DNA of 64,000 nt from Nonomuraea muscovyensis (GTDB taxonomy: Bacteria > Actinomycetota > Actinomycetes > Streptosporangiales > Streptosporangiaceae): positions 1,798,001-1,862,000 of the forward strand of contig NZ_JACHJB010000001.1 in the NCBI RefSeq assembly GCF_014207745.1, written 5' to 3'. Under the pieces are notes generated by a model. That model was not told the origin of the DNA and did no database searches. It worked only from the letters and a program-made list of their open reading frames with translations. Both the position numbers and the translations under genes were made by a program. Shown piece after piece: positions 16,037 through 24,423 of this stretch (positions within the stretch are counted from its first letter, which is position 1; each line of letters begins with the position of its first letter).

Positions 16037-16045
16037 CGGACCTAT

Positions 16046-17410
16046 CTATACGTCGAGGGCGCTGTTGATCTTCCCGTTGATCTGCTCTTGCTGGCCGTCC
16101 ATGCACTTGGCGTAGACCCGGAGCAAGACGTCAACGCCATGCCCAGCGCGCTTGGCGACCTCGGGGGCCGGCACACCGGCGTTGAGCCAGAGCGACACCG
16201 CCGCATGGCGGAGGTCGTACGGCCGAGCAGCGAGCGACGAGGCCACCTGGGCAGGCGTCAGAGCGAGCTTCCGCGCTTCCTGCCAGACTCGGGAGTACGC
16301 GGAACTGGAGTAGACGCCTCCCGTACCCGTACAGAAGATCCTGCCGTCCTTGGCCGTGCCGTACTCGGCGATGTGCTCACGGAGCATCCCGACCAGGACC
16401 GGCGGGATCGGGATCTCTCGCGTTTCCCTGTCCGCCCGGTGCTTCAGGCTCCGGGACTCGTGGGTCTCGCCGGAGTTCGTCCATCGCTTCGTGCTCTGGG
16501 GACGCGCTCGCTCCAGGACGATCAGGCCCCATCCCGATGCGGGCAGGGTGCAGTTGTTCGCTCGGAGATCCGCCGCCTCCTCCGGCCGAAGCGCGGCGTA
16601 GTAGATGCAGCCGAACAGCGCCTTGAGCCGAGCCCCCCGCTTGCGACCCACCATGGACAGGGCGTCGAGGAGCCGCCTTGCCTGCGCCGGGTTGACCACG
16701 GTTCGCGGATCCACGACCGTGACGGCCTTGGGTGCAGTCCATTTGATCTCGTTGAGCGGGTTGGTGCCGAATATCTTCTGCTCAACCGCGTGCTCCAGCA
16801 GGTGATGAAGAACGGCCCGCTTGCGCCGTACCGTGTTCGCCCCCGCCGGGCCGCCTGCGAAGGTGGCCGTGACGGCGTCGAGTGCCCTGCGGAGAACCGC
16901 GGCATCGCCCAGAACGGTCAGAGGAAGCGAAGCCTTCTCCAGCCACCTCAGGGTCACAGCCTGAGCCGCGGTCAGGTCTGCCCGCCGATCCTCCGGAAGG
17001 AGCGCATGAACCTTGAGGACTTCCCGCAGTTCCTCAGGCTCGGGACGCCCCGGTGCGTCGGCCGTCAAAGCGGGAACCAACGACAGCAGCGCGTACGCGT
17101 CCGTCTCGCGGGTCCGCGGCGCCGAGGTGCGCCAGCGGCGAAGGATGTAGGACTGGGCGAACTCCAGGAATGTCGGGCCGGAGGATCGGGCGGCGAGCAT
17201 CGATACCGGCAGGCCGGTCACGATGTCGAACTCCTCCCCTGCCTTGGCCGCCTGGCGTAGGTCGGACAGGAAGGCGTTGGCCAGGCCCTTGGTTCGGAAA
17301 CTCTTGGACTTGGCCTTGCCCGCGACCTTCCAGCGGGCGATGTAGGCGGGGGTATCCCGGTCCGAACGATACTGGACTCCGCCGAGCTTCACGTCGTAGG
17401 TGGTGTTCAC
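16046..17410 (-). CDS. int: Tyrosine site-specific integrase
   Basis: 454 residues from GTG 17410, which overlaps the stop of the excisionase gene (GTGA). The N-terminus (KLGGVQYRSDRDTPAYIARW) is the arm-binding domain. The catalytic domain shows the first arginine in ALRPEEAADLR, the box RPYDLRHAAVSLWLNAGV (Tyr in place of the usual His before the second Arg, as in many actinobacterial integrases), GHGVDVLLRVYAKC with His and the nucleophile Tyr. It should drive integration and, with the excisionase, excision of the element. Confidence 0.9.
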   Translation of the reverse strand: MNTTYDVKLGGVQYRSDRDTPAYIARWKVAGKAKSKSFRTKGLANAFLSDLRQAAKAGEEFDIVTGLPVSMLAARSSGPTFLEFAQSYILRRWRTSAPRTRETDAYALLSLVPALTADAPGRPEPEELREVLKVHALLPEDRRADLTAAQAVTLRWLEKASLPLTVLGDAAVLRRALDAVTATFAGGPAGANTVRRKRAVLHHLLEHAVEQKIFGTNPLNEIKWTAPKAVTVVDPRTVVNPAQARRLLDALSMVGRKRGARLKALFGCIYYAALRPEEAADLRANNCTLPASGWGLIVLERARPQSTKRWTNSGETHESRSLKHRADRETREIPIPPVLVGMLREHIAEYGTAKDGRIFCTGTGGVYSSSAYSRVWQEARKLALTPAQVASSLAARPYDLRHAAVSLWLNAGVPAPEVAKRAGHGVDVLLRVYAKCMDGQQEQINGKINSALDV

Positions 17411-17598
17411 GCGGCCTCCCGGCGGGAGTCGAGCCAGGCCAGGAGATCGCTCCGCCAGACGCGCAGCTCGTCATTGGGAAGCCGGATACACGCGGGCGCA
17501 CGTCCGAGTTCGCGCCACCGGTAGAACGTGCGGCGGGAGATCCCGCCCAGTTCCTCGAGTACCTCGGGAACGGTCAGCAGCTTGTCCTGCCTACTCAT
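17407..17598 (-). CDS. xis: Excisionase/AlpA-like helix-turn-helix protein
   Basis: 63 residues from ATG 17598. LLTVPEVLEELGGISRRTFYRWRELG is a MerR/AlpA-type winged helix, and RVWRSDLLAWLDSRRE is the usual C-terminal wing of excisionases. It lies between rep and int and overlaps both (8 nt with the rep end, GTGA with the int start). Only the frame from the ATG after the rep stop region is compatible with the family length. Confidence 0.82.
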   Translation of the reverse strand: MSRQDKLLTVPEVLEELGGISRRTFYRWRELGRAPACIRLPNDELRVWRSDLLAWLDSRREAA

Positions 17599-18952
17599 CA
17601 GGACCACCGCCCACGTACGACAGGCTGGTGCCGGTGATGGCGGCGGCGAGGAGTTGGTCTCCGAGGGACAGACCCTTTCCGGCGTACTCCCAGTGGGCGA
17701 TGACGAGGACGGTGTCCTCCTCGAAGAGGGGCAGGCGGCCGGTGGTGATCTCCTCTGCTCGCTGGTGTTCCTGGCGGGCGGCGCGGAGGGCGCCGAGGGT
17801 GGTGGAGTAGCGGCGGCTCTTGGTGGAGAAGTGGCCGCGGAAGCCGAGCATGTGGGCCCATTGGGTGAGGCGGAGGTCAGCCAGGTCGTGGAGGGCACCC
17901 AGGCGGAGGCACTCGGCGATGAGGCGGCGGGCGTGCTCGCGCAGCGGGTACAGGGCCAACTCCTCGAGGGTGTGGATGCGCCGGTCCAACGTGCCGACGC
18001 ATTCGGCGGCCTTGGTGGCGTACTTGGCGATGTAGGCGGCGACCGCTTGCTCAGTGAGGTCGCCGTTCATGGTGATCGGGCGGACATCGAGCTGGGTGCC
18101 CCAGCGGAAGATGCGGGCCAGCGGCTCGACCTCGACGGTTATCGCGCTGGCCGCATGCTGGACGGCTTGGGTCAGGGCGTCGGCGGTGGCCCAGGCGGGA
18201 GGCGGCGAGGTGGGGCCGTTCGGTCCGTCGAGGCGGATGACGGCGTGGAAGTGGACGACGCCGCGGCGCTGGTATTCGGCGACCTTGGCGAAGGAGATGG
18301 TGAGCTGTTGACGCAGCTCGCGCAGCGTGAGTCCGGAGAGGCGGGCAAACCGTCGTCGCAGTGCTTCGGTAAAGCGCCGCCATAGCTCGGGAGCTACGGC
18401 GTTGAACAGCACCGAGCCCTCGTAGTCGTAGCAGTCCGGGCAGAGCGGCTCGCCGAGGCACGGGTCGTCGGCCGCGTGGCGGGCCTTGCAGGACATGACG
18501 TGCCCGTGGAGGCAGGTCTCGGCGTTGCGGCGGGCGTGGCAGGGCAGGACCTTGCCGTTCCTCTCCCGTCGGACGTGCACAGCCCCGAACGACGGCGCAG
18601 TGAGCGTGACGAACAGGGCGGGATGGGCAGCGACGGTTTCCGGGACGCCCTTGCCGCCGACCAGGCCGGCCCGGACGAGCTGGTAGGTGTCGGCGCGGTA
18701 GGTCTCGGCGCAGGCGGGGCAGCGGGAGGCGCGGCGGGTCTTGCACGGCACCCGCAGGACGCCGTCCGGTTCGGTGTGGGTGCTGTAGCGGTGCAGGAGC
18801 CGGCCGGTGGCGCGGTCGTAGTGTTCGATCTTGCCGCGCAGGTGGATGGGTTGGCGGCAGCCGCCGGTGCGCGTGATCTGGTGGGCCCAGCGGTCGTAGT
18901 TCGGGTCGTGGAGCCGAGTGATCATCCCGGCGAGTGCGTGTGGGTGGGGCAA
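17591..18952 (-). CDS. RepSA-like HUH replication initiator
   Basis: 453 residues counted from a TTG at 18952; ATG 18925 (MITRLHDPNYDRW) is an equally plausible start. Features in order: a zinc-finger-like Cys region (VPCKTRRASRCPACAETY, CHARRNAETCLHGHVMSC, PCLGEPLCPDCYDYEG), the replication core with VAEYQRRGVVHFHAVIRLDG (the HFH is the HUH metal site, about residue 233) and AYIAKYATKAAE, whose Tyr is the likely nicking residue. RepSA of pSAM2 starts rolling-circle replication of the excised element. The length suits this family. Confidence 0.85.
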   Translation of the reverse strand: MPHPHALAGMITRLHDPNYDRWAHQITRTGGCRQPIHLRGKIEHYDRATGRLLHRYSTHTEPDGVLRVPCKTRRASRCPACAETYRADTYQLVRAGLVGGKGVPETVAAHPALFVTLTAPSFGAVHVRRERNGKVLPCHARRNAETCLHGHVMSCKARHAADDPCLGEPLCPDCYDYEGSVLFNAVAPELWRRFTEALRRRFARLSGLTLRELRQQLTISFAKVAEYQRRGVVHFHAVIRLDGPNGPTSPPPAWATADALTQAVQHAASAITVEVEPLARIFRWGTQLDVRPITMNGDLTEQAVAAYIAKYATKAAECVGTLDRRIHTLEELALYPLREHARRLIAECLRLGALHDLADLRLTQWAHMLGFRGHFSTKSRRYSTTLGALRAARQEHQRAEEITTGRLPLFEEDTVLVIAHWEYAGKGLSLGDQLLAAAITGTSLSYVGGGPDE

Positions 18953-19044
18953 GATGGGTTCCGTCCTATCCAGTGTTCTGGGTGGATGGCCCCCGGCCTG
19001 GCGCGGATCTTGGCGGATGTGTGGCCAGGCGGGGGGCGCTACGG

Positions 19045-19167
19045 CTAGGCGCCGTGGTTGTCGATTCCGGAGCCGTCGCAGTCGCGGCAGGTGCCGCGGT
19101 CGTCGTCGAGGCCCGTGCCGTTGCAGGTGCAGCAGCGGTAGTGGATGACGGTGACGTCGCTGGTCAT
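19045..19167 (-). CDS. Small Cys-rich zinc-knuckle protein
   Basis: 40 residues from ATG 19167, overlapping the stop of the preceding small gene (ATGA). It carries two C-x-x-C-x-G-x-G units (CCTCNGTGL and CRDCDGSGI), the DnaJ-type zinc-knuckle pattern. Small proteins of this kind are frequent between rep and spd/tra genes of AICEs. Role unknown. Confidence 0.6.
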   Translation of the reverse strand: MTSDVTVIHYRCCTCNGTGLDDDRGTCRDCDGSGIDNHGA

Positions 19168-19334
19168 CGGCTGTGGTCCGTCTCGCGCGGGACGATGTTG
19201 ACGTAGATGTGGTACTGGCGCGGGCGGTGCCGGTTCGGGTAGGCGCGAGACACCGAGGTGACGGTGAAGATCTCGCGGAGCCGGAACATGCTGTAGGTGA
19301 TCTCGGGACGAGTGCCGTCGAGGCGAATCTTCAT
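19164..19334 (-). CDS. Small basic hypothetical protein of the AICE
   Basis: 56 residues from ATG 19334: MKIRLDGTRPEITYSMFRLR then a basic stretch (SRAYPNRHRPRQYHIYVNI). Its TGA overlaps the next start. A short beta-rich protein conserved in position among AICEs; no function assigned. Confidence 0.55.
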   Translation of the reverse strand: MKIRLDGTRPEITYSMFRLREIFTVTSVSRAYPNRHRPRQYHIYVNIVPRETDHSR

Positions 19335-19347
19335 GGCTGTGATCCCT

Positions 19348-19695
19348 TCAGGCCGTGGGGCCCAGGTCGGTGTCGGTGGAGTCGTAGACGGTCCGGTAGG
19401 CGGCTTCGGCGGCTTCGTGACGGGTGCGGGAGTCGGCGAGGATGGCGATGGCCTGGTACTCGACGGCGCCGAGCCGGATGGACGTCGAGTAGTGGCCGTT
19501 GTGCTCTTCGGTCGTGGTGCCTAGCAGCGCCGCGATGTGGTCGATCTCGGCCCGCATCTCGTCGTCGGGCGCCGTCCGGGCGTGGTGGTAGACGTCGATC
19601 CGGCGAGGTGCCGGGATGTCGGGGCGGTCGTGGAGGAGTTGGGCCAGTGCGCGAAGGCCGGCTACGAGCGCCAGGCGCGCATGTGGGTGGGGCAT
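19348..19695 (-). CDS. Hypothetical AICE protein
   Basis: 115 residues from ATG 19695, with AAAGGA ahead of it; an upstream in-frame GTG at 19713 is less likely. Helical N-terminus (ARLALVAGLRALAQLLHDRP) and a C-terminal segment VEYQAIAILADSRTRHEAAEA. No domain recognised. Its first residues (MPHPHA) match those of the Rep frame from the TTG start, which may be a shared leader sequence. Confidence 0.55.
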   Translation of the reverse strand: MPHPHARLALVAGLRALAQLLHDRPDIPAPRRIDVYHHARTAPDDEMRAEIDHIAALLGTTTEEHNGHYSTSIRLGAVEYQAIAILADSRTRHEAAEAAYRTVYDSTDTDLGPTA

Positions 19696-19709
19696 CGGCT
19701 GCGGTCCTT

Positions 19710-20381
19710 TCACAGGGTTTGGATGGTGCGGAGCAGGTCGGCGGCGAGCTGGTTGGAGACGCCCAGGCGGGCGCGGAGCAGGTCGCGGGTGATGGGTCTG
19801 CCGTGCTTGGCGGTGTGCTCGTCGGCCACGCGCTGGGCGTAGGCGACGAGGGCCGGGTCGGGTGCGGGCCCGTCGTCCTGGCCGTCCTCACTGGCGGGGA
19901 CGAGAGCGGGACGGTCCGGGACCGCTGAGGACGTCTCGGGGACAGCCGGGGACGCCGAGACTGTGACCGGGGACGTCTGCGGGACGTCCTGCGGACGCGG
20001 AGCGGAAGCCCGGCGTTCGAGCATCGAGACGGCGACGAGGAACGCGCCCGCGGGTGTCGCGGCGGTGATCCAGCCCCAGGCGGTGGGTTCGGCCTGGGCC
20101 AGGTTGGCGGCCAGGGACAGGACGATCCCGCCGGTCAGGACGAGGACGGGCCAGGAGATCGGGCCGCGCCGTTCGCGGCCGGTCTTCTTGTCGCGTTGGC
20201 GTTCGCGGGCGGCCATGACGCAGGTGAGGTCGATGCAGACGGCGATGGCCCAGGACATCCAGCCGGTCTGTCCGTGCTCGCTGGCGGTGTCGCGGATGTG
20301 GGCGAACGAGCCCGCGCCCGCGATGAGGGCCAGGACGAGGACGGGGCCGGTGTCCACGAGCCAGGCGGCGAGGTGTCGCAT
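19710..20381 (-). CDS. DUF2637/Spd-like membrane protein for plasmid spreading
   Basis: 223 residues from ATG 20381, preceded by GAGGA. Four membrane segments lie in the first ~125 residues (VLVLALIAGAGSFAHI, WMSWAIAVCIDLTCVMAA, ISWPVLVLTGGIVLSLAANL, GWITAATPAGAFLVAVSM), the DUF2637 pattern. The C-terminal third is a Pro/Ser linker and a helical segment (KHGRPITRDLLRARLGVSNQLAADLL) resembling a small DNA-binding wing. Proteins of this type sit next to tra and are linked to intramycelial spread of conjugative elements. It lies 25 nt downstream of traB. Confidence 0.75.
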   Translation of the reverse strand: MRHLAAWLVDTGPVLVLALIAGAGSFAHIRDTASEHGQTGWMSWAIAVCIDLTCVMAARERQRDKKTGRERRGPISWPVLVLTGGIVLSLAANLAQAEPTAWGWITAATPAGAFLVAVSMLERRASAPRPQDVPQTSPVTVSASPAVPETSSAVPDRPALVPASEDGQDDGPAPDPALVAYAQRVADEHTAKHGRPITRDLLRARLGVSNQLAADLLRTIQTL

Positions 20382-20406
20382 CGGTGTCCTCCCTTCGTGG
20401 GTGCGG

Positions 20407-21729
20407 TCAGGCGGCGGGTATCTCGTGCGGCTGGGCGGCCATGACCTCGTCCCAGGACGGGGCAAGGTGGGCGTGGGTGCGGGCGGCGTGTTCGGCGGCC
20501 TGCTCGGTGACGTAGAAGGAGCGGGCGCGGTACCACTGGCCGTCCTGGCCGGCGACGATGGCGACTCCCGGCGTCTCGGCCGGGATGGCACGAGCTGAGA
20601 CGAGGGCGGCCGGGTCGAGGTCACCGAGCGTCATGGTCGCGGTCTCCGGGTCGTTAACCCGATGGCAAATCCGTCCCGAGCACTGGGCCCGGAGGGCGGT
20701 GACGCCGGGCCCGAGGTCCGAGCCGATGCGCTGACCGCAGCAGAACAGGTAGATCCCGAACGCCCGCCCGAGCTGGGCCACCCGGAGCAGGGCGGTGGAG
20801 GTTTTGGCGATCTCGTCCTTCTCGCTCTTGTCGGCCATCAGGTACAGCTCGGCCAGCTCGTCGACCAGGACGACGATCGGGACGGGCCGCACCGCGGGTG
20901 GGAGCTGCCAGATGTTGCGGGCCCCGGCCATCCGGCACACGCCCATCCGGTCGGCCATGAGCGTGACCAGGTCGTCGAGGAGGGTGGCGCACTCGGTTCT
21001 GGTGGTGGCCAGCGCGGACAGGCGTGGCGCGTACGGGGTGAACTCCACCCCGCCCTTGAGGTCGAACCCGACCAGCGCCACGGGTTGCGGGGCCAGGCCG
21101 ACGATGAGCGCGTTGGCCAGGTTGGACTTCCCCGACTGGGTCGCTCCGGCGTTGATCCAGTGCGGAACGGTCGTGAAGTCGATCGTCCACGGCCCGCCGG
21201 TCTCCAGCTTGCCCACGGTGACCTTGAGAAGTTCGGTCGAGGCCGGTAGGTCGGCGACCTTGACCAGTGGGTCGCGCATCGTGGTGGCGAGGACGACCCG
21301 GCCGGGGCGGGGCGAGGAGACGCGGACGGCGTGCACGCCCCAGGAATGCGCGAGCCGTTCGGCCACCTCGGCGTAGTCGGCCGGGATCTGCCCTTCGAGG
21401 GTGTGGATGGTGACGCGCCAGCCGTGCCGAGTTGGCATCGGCAACCACATGAACGGCCTGGTGTCCACGGCGATGCGCTGGAACTTCCGCTTGACGCGGA
21501 CGACGCCGGTCGAGGCGACCAGGCCTGGGACGGTGGTGAACCAGAAGCGCTGCCGCTTCTTGGTCAACCCGCAGCCGAGGGCGACCTTGCGCCAGGTGGC
21601 CCATACGCTGAACGCGGCCAGCGGGTAGCCGAGGACGAGCCAGAAGGAGCGGTAGTGCCAGTGGTGCCAGGCCCAGAGCCCGGCCGCGATGGCGGCCGAG
21701 ACTCCGAGCAGGGTGAGCAGGTCAGACAC
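20407..21729 (-). CDS. FtsK/SpoIIIE-type conjugal DNA translocase (TraB/TraSA)
   Basis: 440 residues from GTG 21729, overlapping the preceding gene by 8 nt. Two N-terminal membrane segments (LLTLLGVSAAIAAGLWAWHH and FWLVLGYPLAAFSVW) are followed by the motor: Walker A GATQSGKSN, VGFDLKGGVEF, Walker B IVVLVDELAEL and the arginine-finger region FGIYLFCCGQRIGSDLGPGV. TraB proteins move double-stranded DNA between mycelia without relaxase nicking. Length is that of compact TraSA proteins. Confidence 0.9.
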   Translation of the reverse strand: MSDLLTLLGVSAAIAAGLWAWHHWHYRSFWLVLGYPLAAFSVWATWRKVALGCGLTKKRQRFWFTTVPGLVASTGVVRVKRKFQRIAVDTRPFMWLPMPTRHGWRVTIHTLEGQIPADYAEVAERLAHSWGVHAVRVSSPRPGRVVLATTMRDPLVKVADLPASTELLKVTVGKLETGGPWTIDFTTVPHWINAGATQSGKSNLANALIVGLAPQPVALVGFDLKGGVEFTPYAPRLSALATTRTECATLLDDLVTLMADRMGVCRMAGARNIWQLPPAVRPVPIVVLVDELAELYLMADKSEKDEIAKTSTALLRVAQLGRAFGIYLFCCGQRIGSDLGPGVTALRAQCSGRICHRVNDPETATMTLGDLDPAALVSARAIPAETPGVAIVAGQDGQWYRARSFYVTEQAAEHAARTHAHLAPSWDEVMAAQPHEIPAA

Positions 21730-22051
21730 CGGCGGCCTCCTGTAGCGGAAGCAGGGCGGAGGCGCGGTAGCTGATCCCCCAGCGGCCGGCGATCTCCCAG
21801 ACGTAGCCGACCAGGCCGACGGCGTTGACCGGGTCGCCGGCGGTGATGGGCGGTTCGCCGGTGATGCCGATCTTGACGAGTTCGATGCGGCCGAACTCGT
21901 CCTCCACCGAGACGGTGACCTCGTAGACGGTGTTGCCGTTCTTGTCGGTCTTGATCTCGCCGGTGTCCTTGTTGAGCACGCGAGGCCGCGGGGCCTTCAC
22001 GCAGGTGATGGTGAGCTTGCTGCTGTCCACAGGGATGGGGACGGTGCGCAT
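21722..22051 (-). CDS. SCO3933-family regulatory protein
   Basis: 109 residues from ATG 22051 with GAAGGAA upstream; longer in-frame starts have no binding site. Sequence MRTVPIPVDSSKLTITCVKA and KDTGEIKTDKNGNTVYEV, then EDEFGRIELVKIGITGEPPI, is the beta-rich pattern I associate with this AICE family, always just before traB. Function unknown; first gene of the minus-strand transfer operon. Confidence 0.7.
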   Translation of the reverse strand: MRTVPIPVDSSKLTITCVKAPRPRVLNKDTGEIKTDKNGNTVYEVTVSVEDEFGRIELVKIGITGEPPITAGDPVNAVGLVGYVWEIAGRWGISYRASALLPLQEAAGV

Positions 22052-22090
22052 GGCGGTTCCTTCGTTCGATCCGAGTGAATCCTCTTGGCA

Positions 22091-22122
22091 TACATAGAAC
22101 GCTTGGAATTCTAAGTTGTCAA
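22091..22122 (-). promoter_or_regulatory. Possible promoter of the transfer operon
   Basis: On the minus strand TTGACA (22122-22117) and TATGTA (22096-22091) face the SCO3933-like gene, but the spacer is 20 nt, longer than ideal. The segment also lies upstream of the divergent GntR gene, so it is a natural target for that repressor. Confidence 0.3.
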
Positions 22123-22201
22123 GGGATTCCACGAAGACTTGGTTGGCATGTCGGATGGGGTGTGCTGAACTGGAGGCAGACAACCTCGCGAAGGGCACGG
22201 G

Positions 22202-22585
22202 ATGGTCGAGAAGACGGGTCGCCCCGGCTACCTCCAGATAGCCGACGACCTGCGTAGGCAGATCAGGACGGGATCACTCGCGCCTGGCGCCGCGTTGCCG
22301 TCGACCGCTCAGCTCTGCCAGCGCTACGACGTGTCCGCGAGCGTGGTCAAGGCGGCCATCAGCGTGCTCCGCACCGAAAACCTGGTCGTCGGCCAGCAAG
22401 GCAAGGGCGTGTTCGTCCGCGAGGGCGCCGCCGAGGCCAGCGTCGAGGCGGCCAACGCCGAGGGGCCGGCGTCGCAGGACGTCATGGACCAGCTCGCTCA
22501 GATGCGCCAGACCCTTGCTGATCTCGGCGGGCGGATCGCCGATCTGGAGAAGGCCGTGTTCCAAGAGCGGAAGCGATCTCGCTGA
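22202..22585 (+). CDS. GntR-family repressor (KorSA-like)
   Basis: 127 residues, ATG 22202 close after GAAGGGCACGGG. The N-terminal GntR winged helix is clear: YLQIADDLRRQIRTGSLAPG, LPSTAQLCQRYDVSASVVKA, ENLVVGQQGKGVFVRE. There is no ligand domain; the C-terminus is a coiled coil (DQLAQMRQTLADLGGRIADL). KorSA of pSAM2 has the same position, divergent from the tra genes, and represses activation of the element. Confidence 0.82.
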   Translation: MVEKTGRPGYLQIADDLRRQIRTGSLAPGAALPSTAQLCQRYDVSASVVKAAISVLRTENLVVGQQGKGVFVREGAAEASVEAANAEGPASQDVMDQLAQMRQTLADLGGRIADLEKAVFQERKRSR

Positions 22586-22658
22586 CCCGGCAGGCCAGCT
22601 CCTCCATCTCGGACTGAATGGCCCGAAGCTCGTCCAACAGCCGCTTGTTTGCGGTCAT
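22482..22658 (-). CDS. Possible small coiled-coil protein
   Basis: 58 codons from ATG 22658 with AAAGGGG in front: MTANKRLLDELRAIQSEME, then ELACRVSEIASAL. It overlaps the 3' end of the GntR gene antisense by about 100 nt, and its last 20 residues look like antisense of that gene. Only the first 30 residues look like protein. Confidence 0.28.
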   Translation of the reverse strand: MTANKRLLDELRAIQSEMEELACRVSEIASALGTRPSPDRRSARRDQQGSGASERAGP

Positions 22659-22831
22659 TCCGGCACCCCTTTTCTGGTCGGTCGTTATCCCGGCGGGGAT
22701 GCCGTTAGTTCATCGCGCATTCGCGCCGTTGAGTATCACGAAGCGTTAGCTAAGCTTCTTCATTGCTGCCTGCACGGCGGTTACACATGCGCTTTCACAT
22801 GCCCGCTTCCCAAAGTGCGCAAAAGGATGCG

Positions 22832-23860
22832 ATGAAGACAATCCAGCGCCCCGGATGGCGTCCCCTGCTGCTGCGCCAGCACCGCGAAGCGCACGGTCTC
22901 ACCCTCGAAGCAGCAGGTGATCAGCTCCGACAGGTCGCCCACCGGCACGGCCTGGTCGCACCAGCCGCCAATTTCCAGACACTCTGGGCACACGAGCAGG
23001 GATCGGTATATCCCGGACCTCACTACCGGCGGGCCTATTGCCTCCTCTATCAGGCAAGTGAGCCCAAGCTAGGTTTCCGGCTACCACTACCCGGCGAAAT
23101 AACCGAAGTGGAAAATTCCATCTCGGATTTGCCCGCGCCCACCGACCCCGCAGCGGACAATGCCGCCGCGCAGGTCATCGAACAGACCCTCATCAAGGTG
23201 TCCGGCAGCCCTTCCAACGCCGAGCAGAACGCACTCCTCAACCGCGTGGTCGACGCCTGGCGCCGCCGGCACGGCCAAGGCAGCCCGAAGCCGATCCTCA
23301 CCCTCGTCGGCGGCTACGCCGGATCCGGCAAGACCGAGTTCTCCCGCTTCCTGTCCGACATCACCGGCTGGGCCTTCCTGGACAAGGACTCCCTCACCCG
23401 CGCCATGGTCGAACGCCTGCTCGTCTCCCTCGGCGGTGACCCACACGACCGGCACACCGAGCTGTACCTGCGCGAGGTCCGACCACTGGAGTACCGGTGC
23501 CTCATGGAGACCGCGTTCGACAACCTCAACGTCGGCACCTCTGCCATCCTGTCGGCCCCGTTCATCGCCGAGCTGGCCGACCCCGACTGGGTGTCCCGTC
23601 TCACCAACCGCTGCGCCGCCAAGGGCATCGACGTCGCCGTGGTGTGGGTACGCTGCGACGTCGAGTCCATGCGCGAGTACATCGAGTTCCGCGGAGCCGC
23701 CCGCGACTGCTGGAAGCTCGACAACTGGGACACCTACACCAGCGGCCTCAACACCGAGACTTGCCCGCCCACCGCGCACATCACCGTCGACAACCGTCTC
23801 GGAGCCGCGATCAGCCTCGCCGACCAGACCCGCGAGACACTCAAACGGATCCTCTCGTGA
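22832..23860 (+). CDS. HTH-containing P-loop kinase-like ATPase
   Basis: 342 residues, ATG 22832 with AAAAGGA upstream. The first ~80 residues (WRPLLLRQHREAHGLTLEAAGDQL, ANFQTLWAHEQGSVYPG) are an XRE-like helix-turn-helix. From about residue 150 there is a P-loop domain: ILTLVGGYAGSGKTEFSRFL, FLDKDSLTRAMVERLL, then DVAVVWVRCDVESMREYIEF. This is the layout of zeta-toxin/AAA_33 kinases, which phosphorylate small molecules. Its TGA overlaps the start of the next P-loop gene, so the two act together. No antitoxin-like gene is apparent. Confidence 0.68.
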   Translation: MKTIQRPGWRPLLLRQHREAHGLTLEAAGDQLRQVAHRHGLVAPAANFQTLWAHEQGSVYPGPHYRRAYCLLYQASEPKLGFRLPLPGEITEVENSISDLPAPTDPAADNAAAQVIEQTLIKVSGSPSNAEQNALLNRVVDAWRRRHGQGSPKPILTLVGGYAGSGKTEFSRFLSDITGWAFLDKDSLTRAMVERLLVSLGGDPHDRHTELYLREVRPLEYRCLMETAFDNLNVGTSAILSAPFIAELADPDWVSRLTNRCAAKGIDVAVVWVRCDVESMREYIEFRGAARDCWKLDNWDTYTSGLNTETCPPTAHITVDNRLGAAISLADQTRETLKRILS

Positions 23861-24423
23861 AGGGCATCGTCCTGTACGGCCCGCCGGCCAGCGGCAAGAG
23901 CACCACCACCGCCGCCCTGACGGCTCTCGACCCGAGGTTCGTCCTGCTGCGCAAGCTCAAATCCGGCAACCGGCGCGGCACCGAATATGACTTCGTCACC
24001 CCCGACCACCTCGCCCGGCTGCGGGCAGCCGGACGGCTCCTCGCGGAGACCCACCGCTACGGCAACGTCTACGCCATCGACCGCCACCAGATCCAGCAGA
24101 TGGCCCAGACGGGGCAAGTGCCTGTCGTTCACATGGGCAACATCCCCGACATCCTGCGCCTGGCCGAAGCCGGGCCTTGGCTGCCCGTCCTGTTGTGGGT
24201 GCCACGCGACGTCTGCGAGCGGCGATCCCTGCAACGAGGTGACGGCGACACCACCAGCCGCCTGAGCGCATGGGACGAGACCCTGCTCGACCTGCAAACC
24301 CACGACACCGGCCTCTTCTCGCTGCGGATACGCACCGACCAGACGACCCCTCACGACTCGGCGCGGCAGATTGCCCATGCCTACCTCCGCCAGGAGGCGC
24401 CACCGCTCGGTCACCACGCCTGA
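23857..24423 (+). CDS. Guanylate-kinase-like P-loop protein
   Basis: 188 residues from GTG 23857 (GTGA overlap). IVLYGPPASGKSTTTAALTA is the Walker A segment; FVLLRKLKSGNRRGTEYDFVT and YGNVYAIDRHQIQQM resemble the nucleotide-monophosphate binding part of guanylate kinases. WLPVLLWVPRDVCERR corresponds to the lid/adenine region. Probably a nucleotide or nucleoside kinase partnered with the preceding protein; substrate unknown. Confidence 0.62.
   Translation: MKGIVLYGPPASGKSTTTAALTALDPRFVLLRKLKSGNRRGTEYDFVTPDHLARLRAAGRLLAETHRYGNVYAIDRHQIQQMAQTGQVPVVHMGNIPDILRLAEAGPWLPVLLWVPRDVCERRSLQRGDGDTTSRLSAWDETLLDLQTHDTGLFSLRIRTDQTTPHDSARQIAHAYLRQEAPPLGHHA

Noticed and set aside
6492..16046. tRNA-Arg as attachment site of the AICE
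   Set aside because: The integrase lies 9.5 kb away with unrelated genes between, and no copy of the tRNA 3' end was found near either AICE border.
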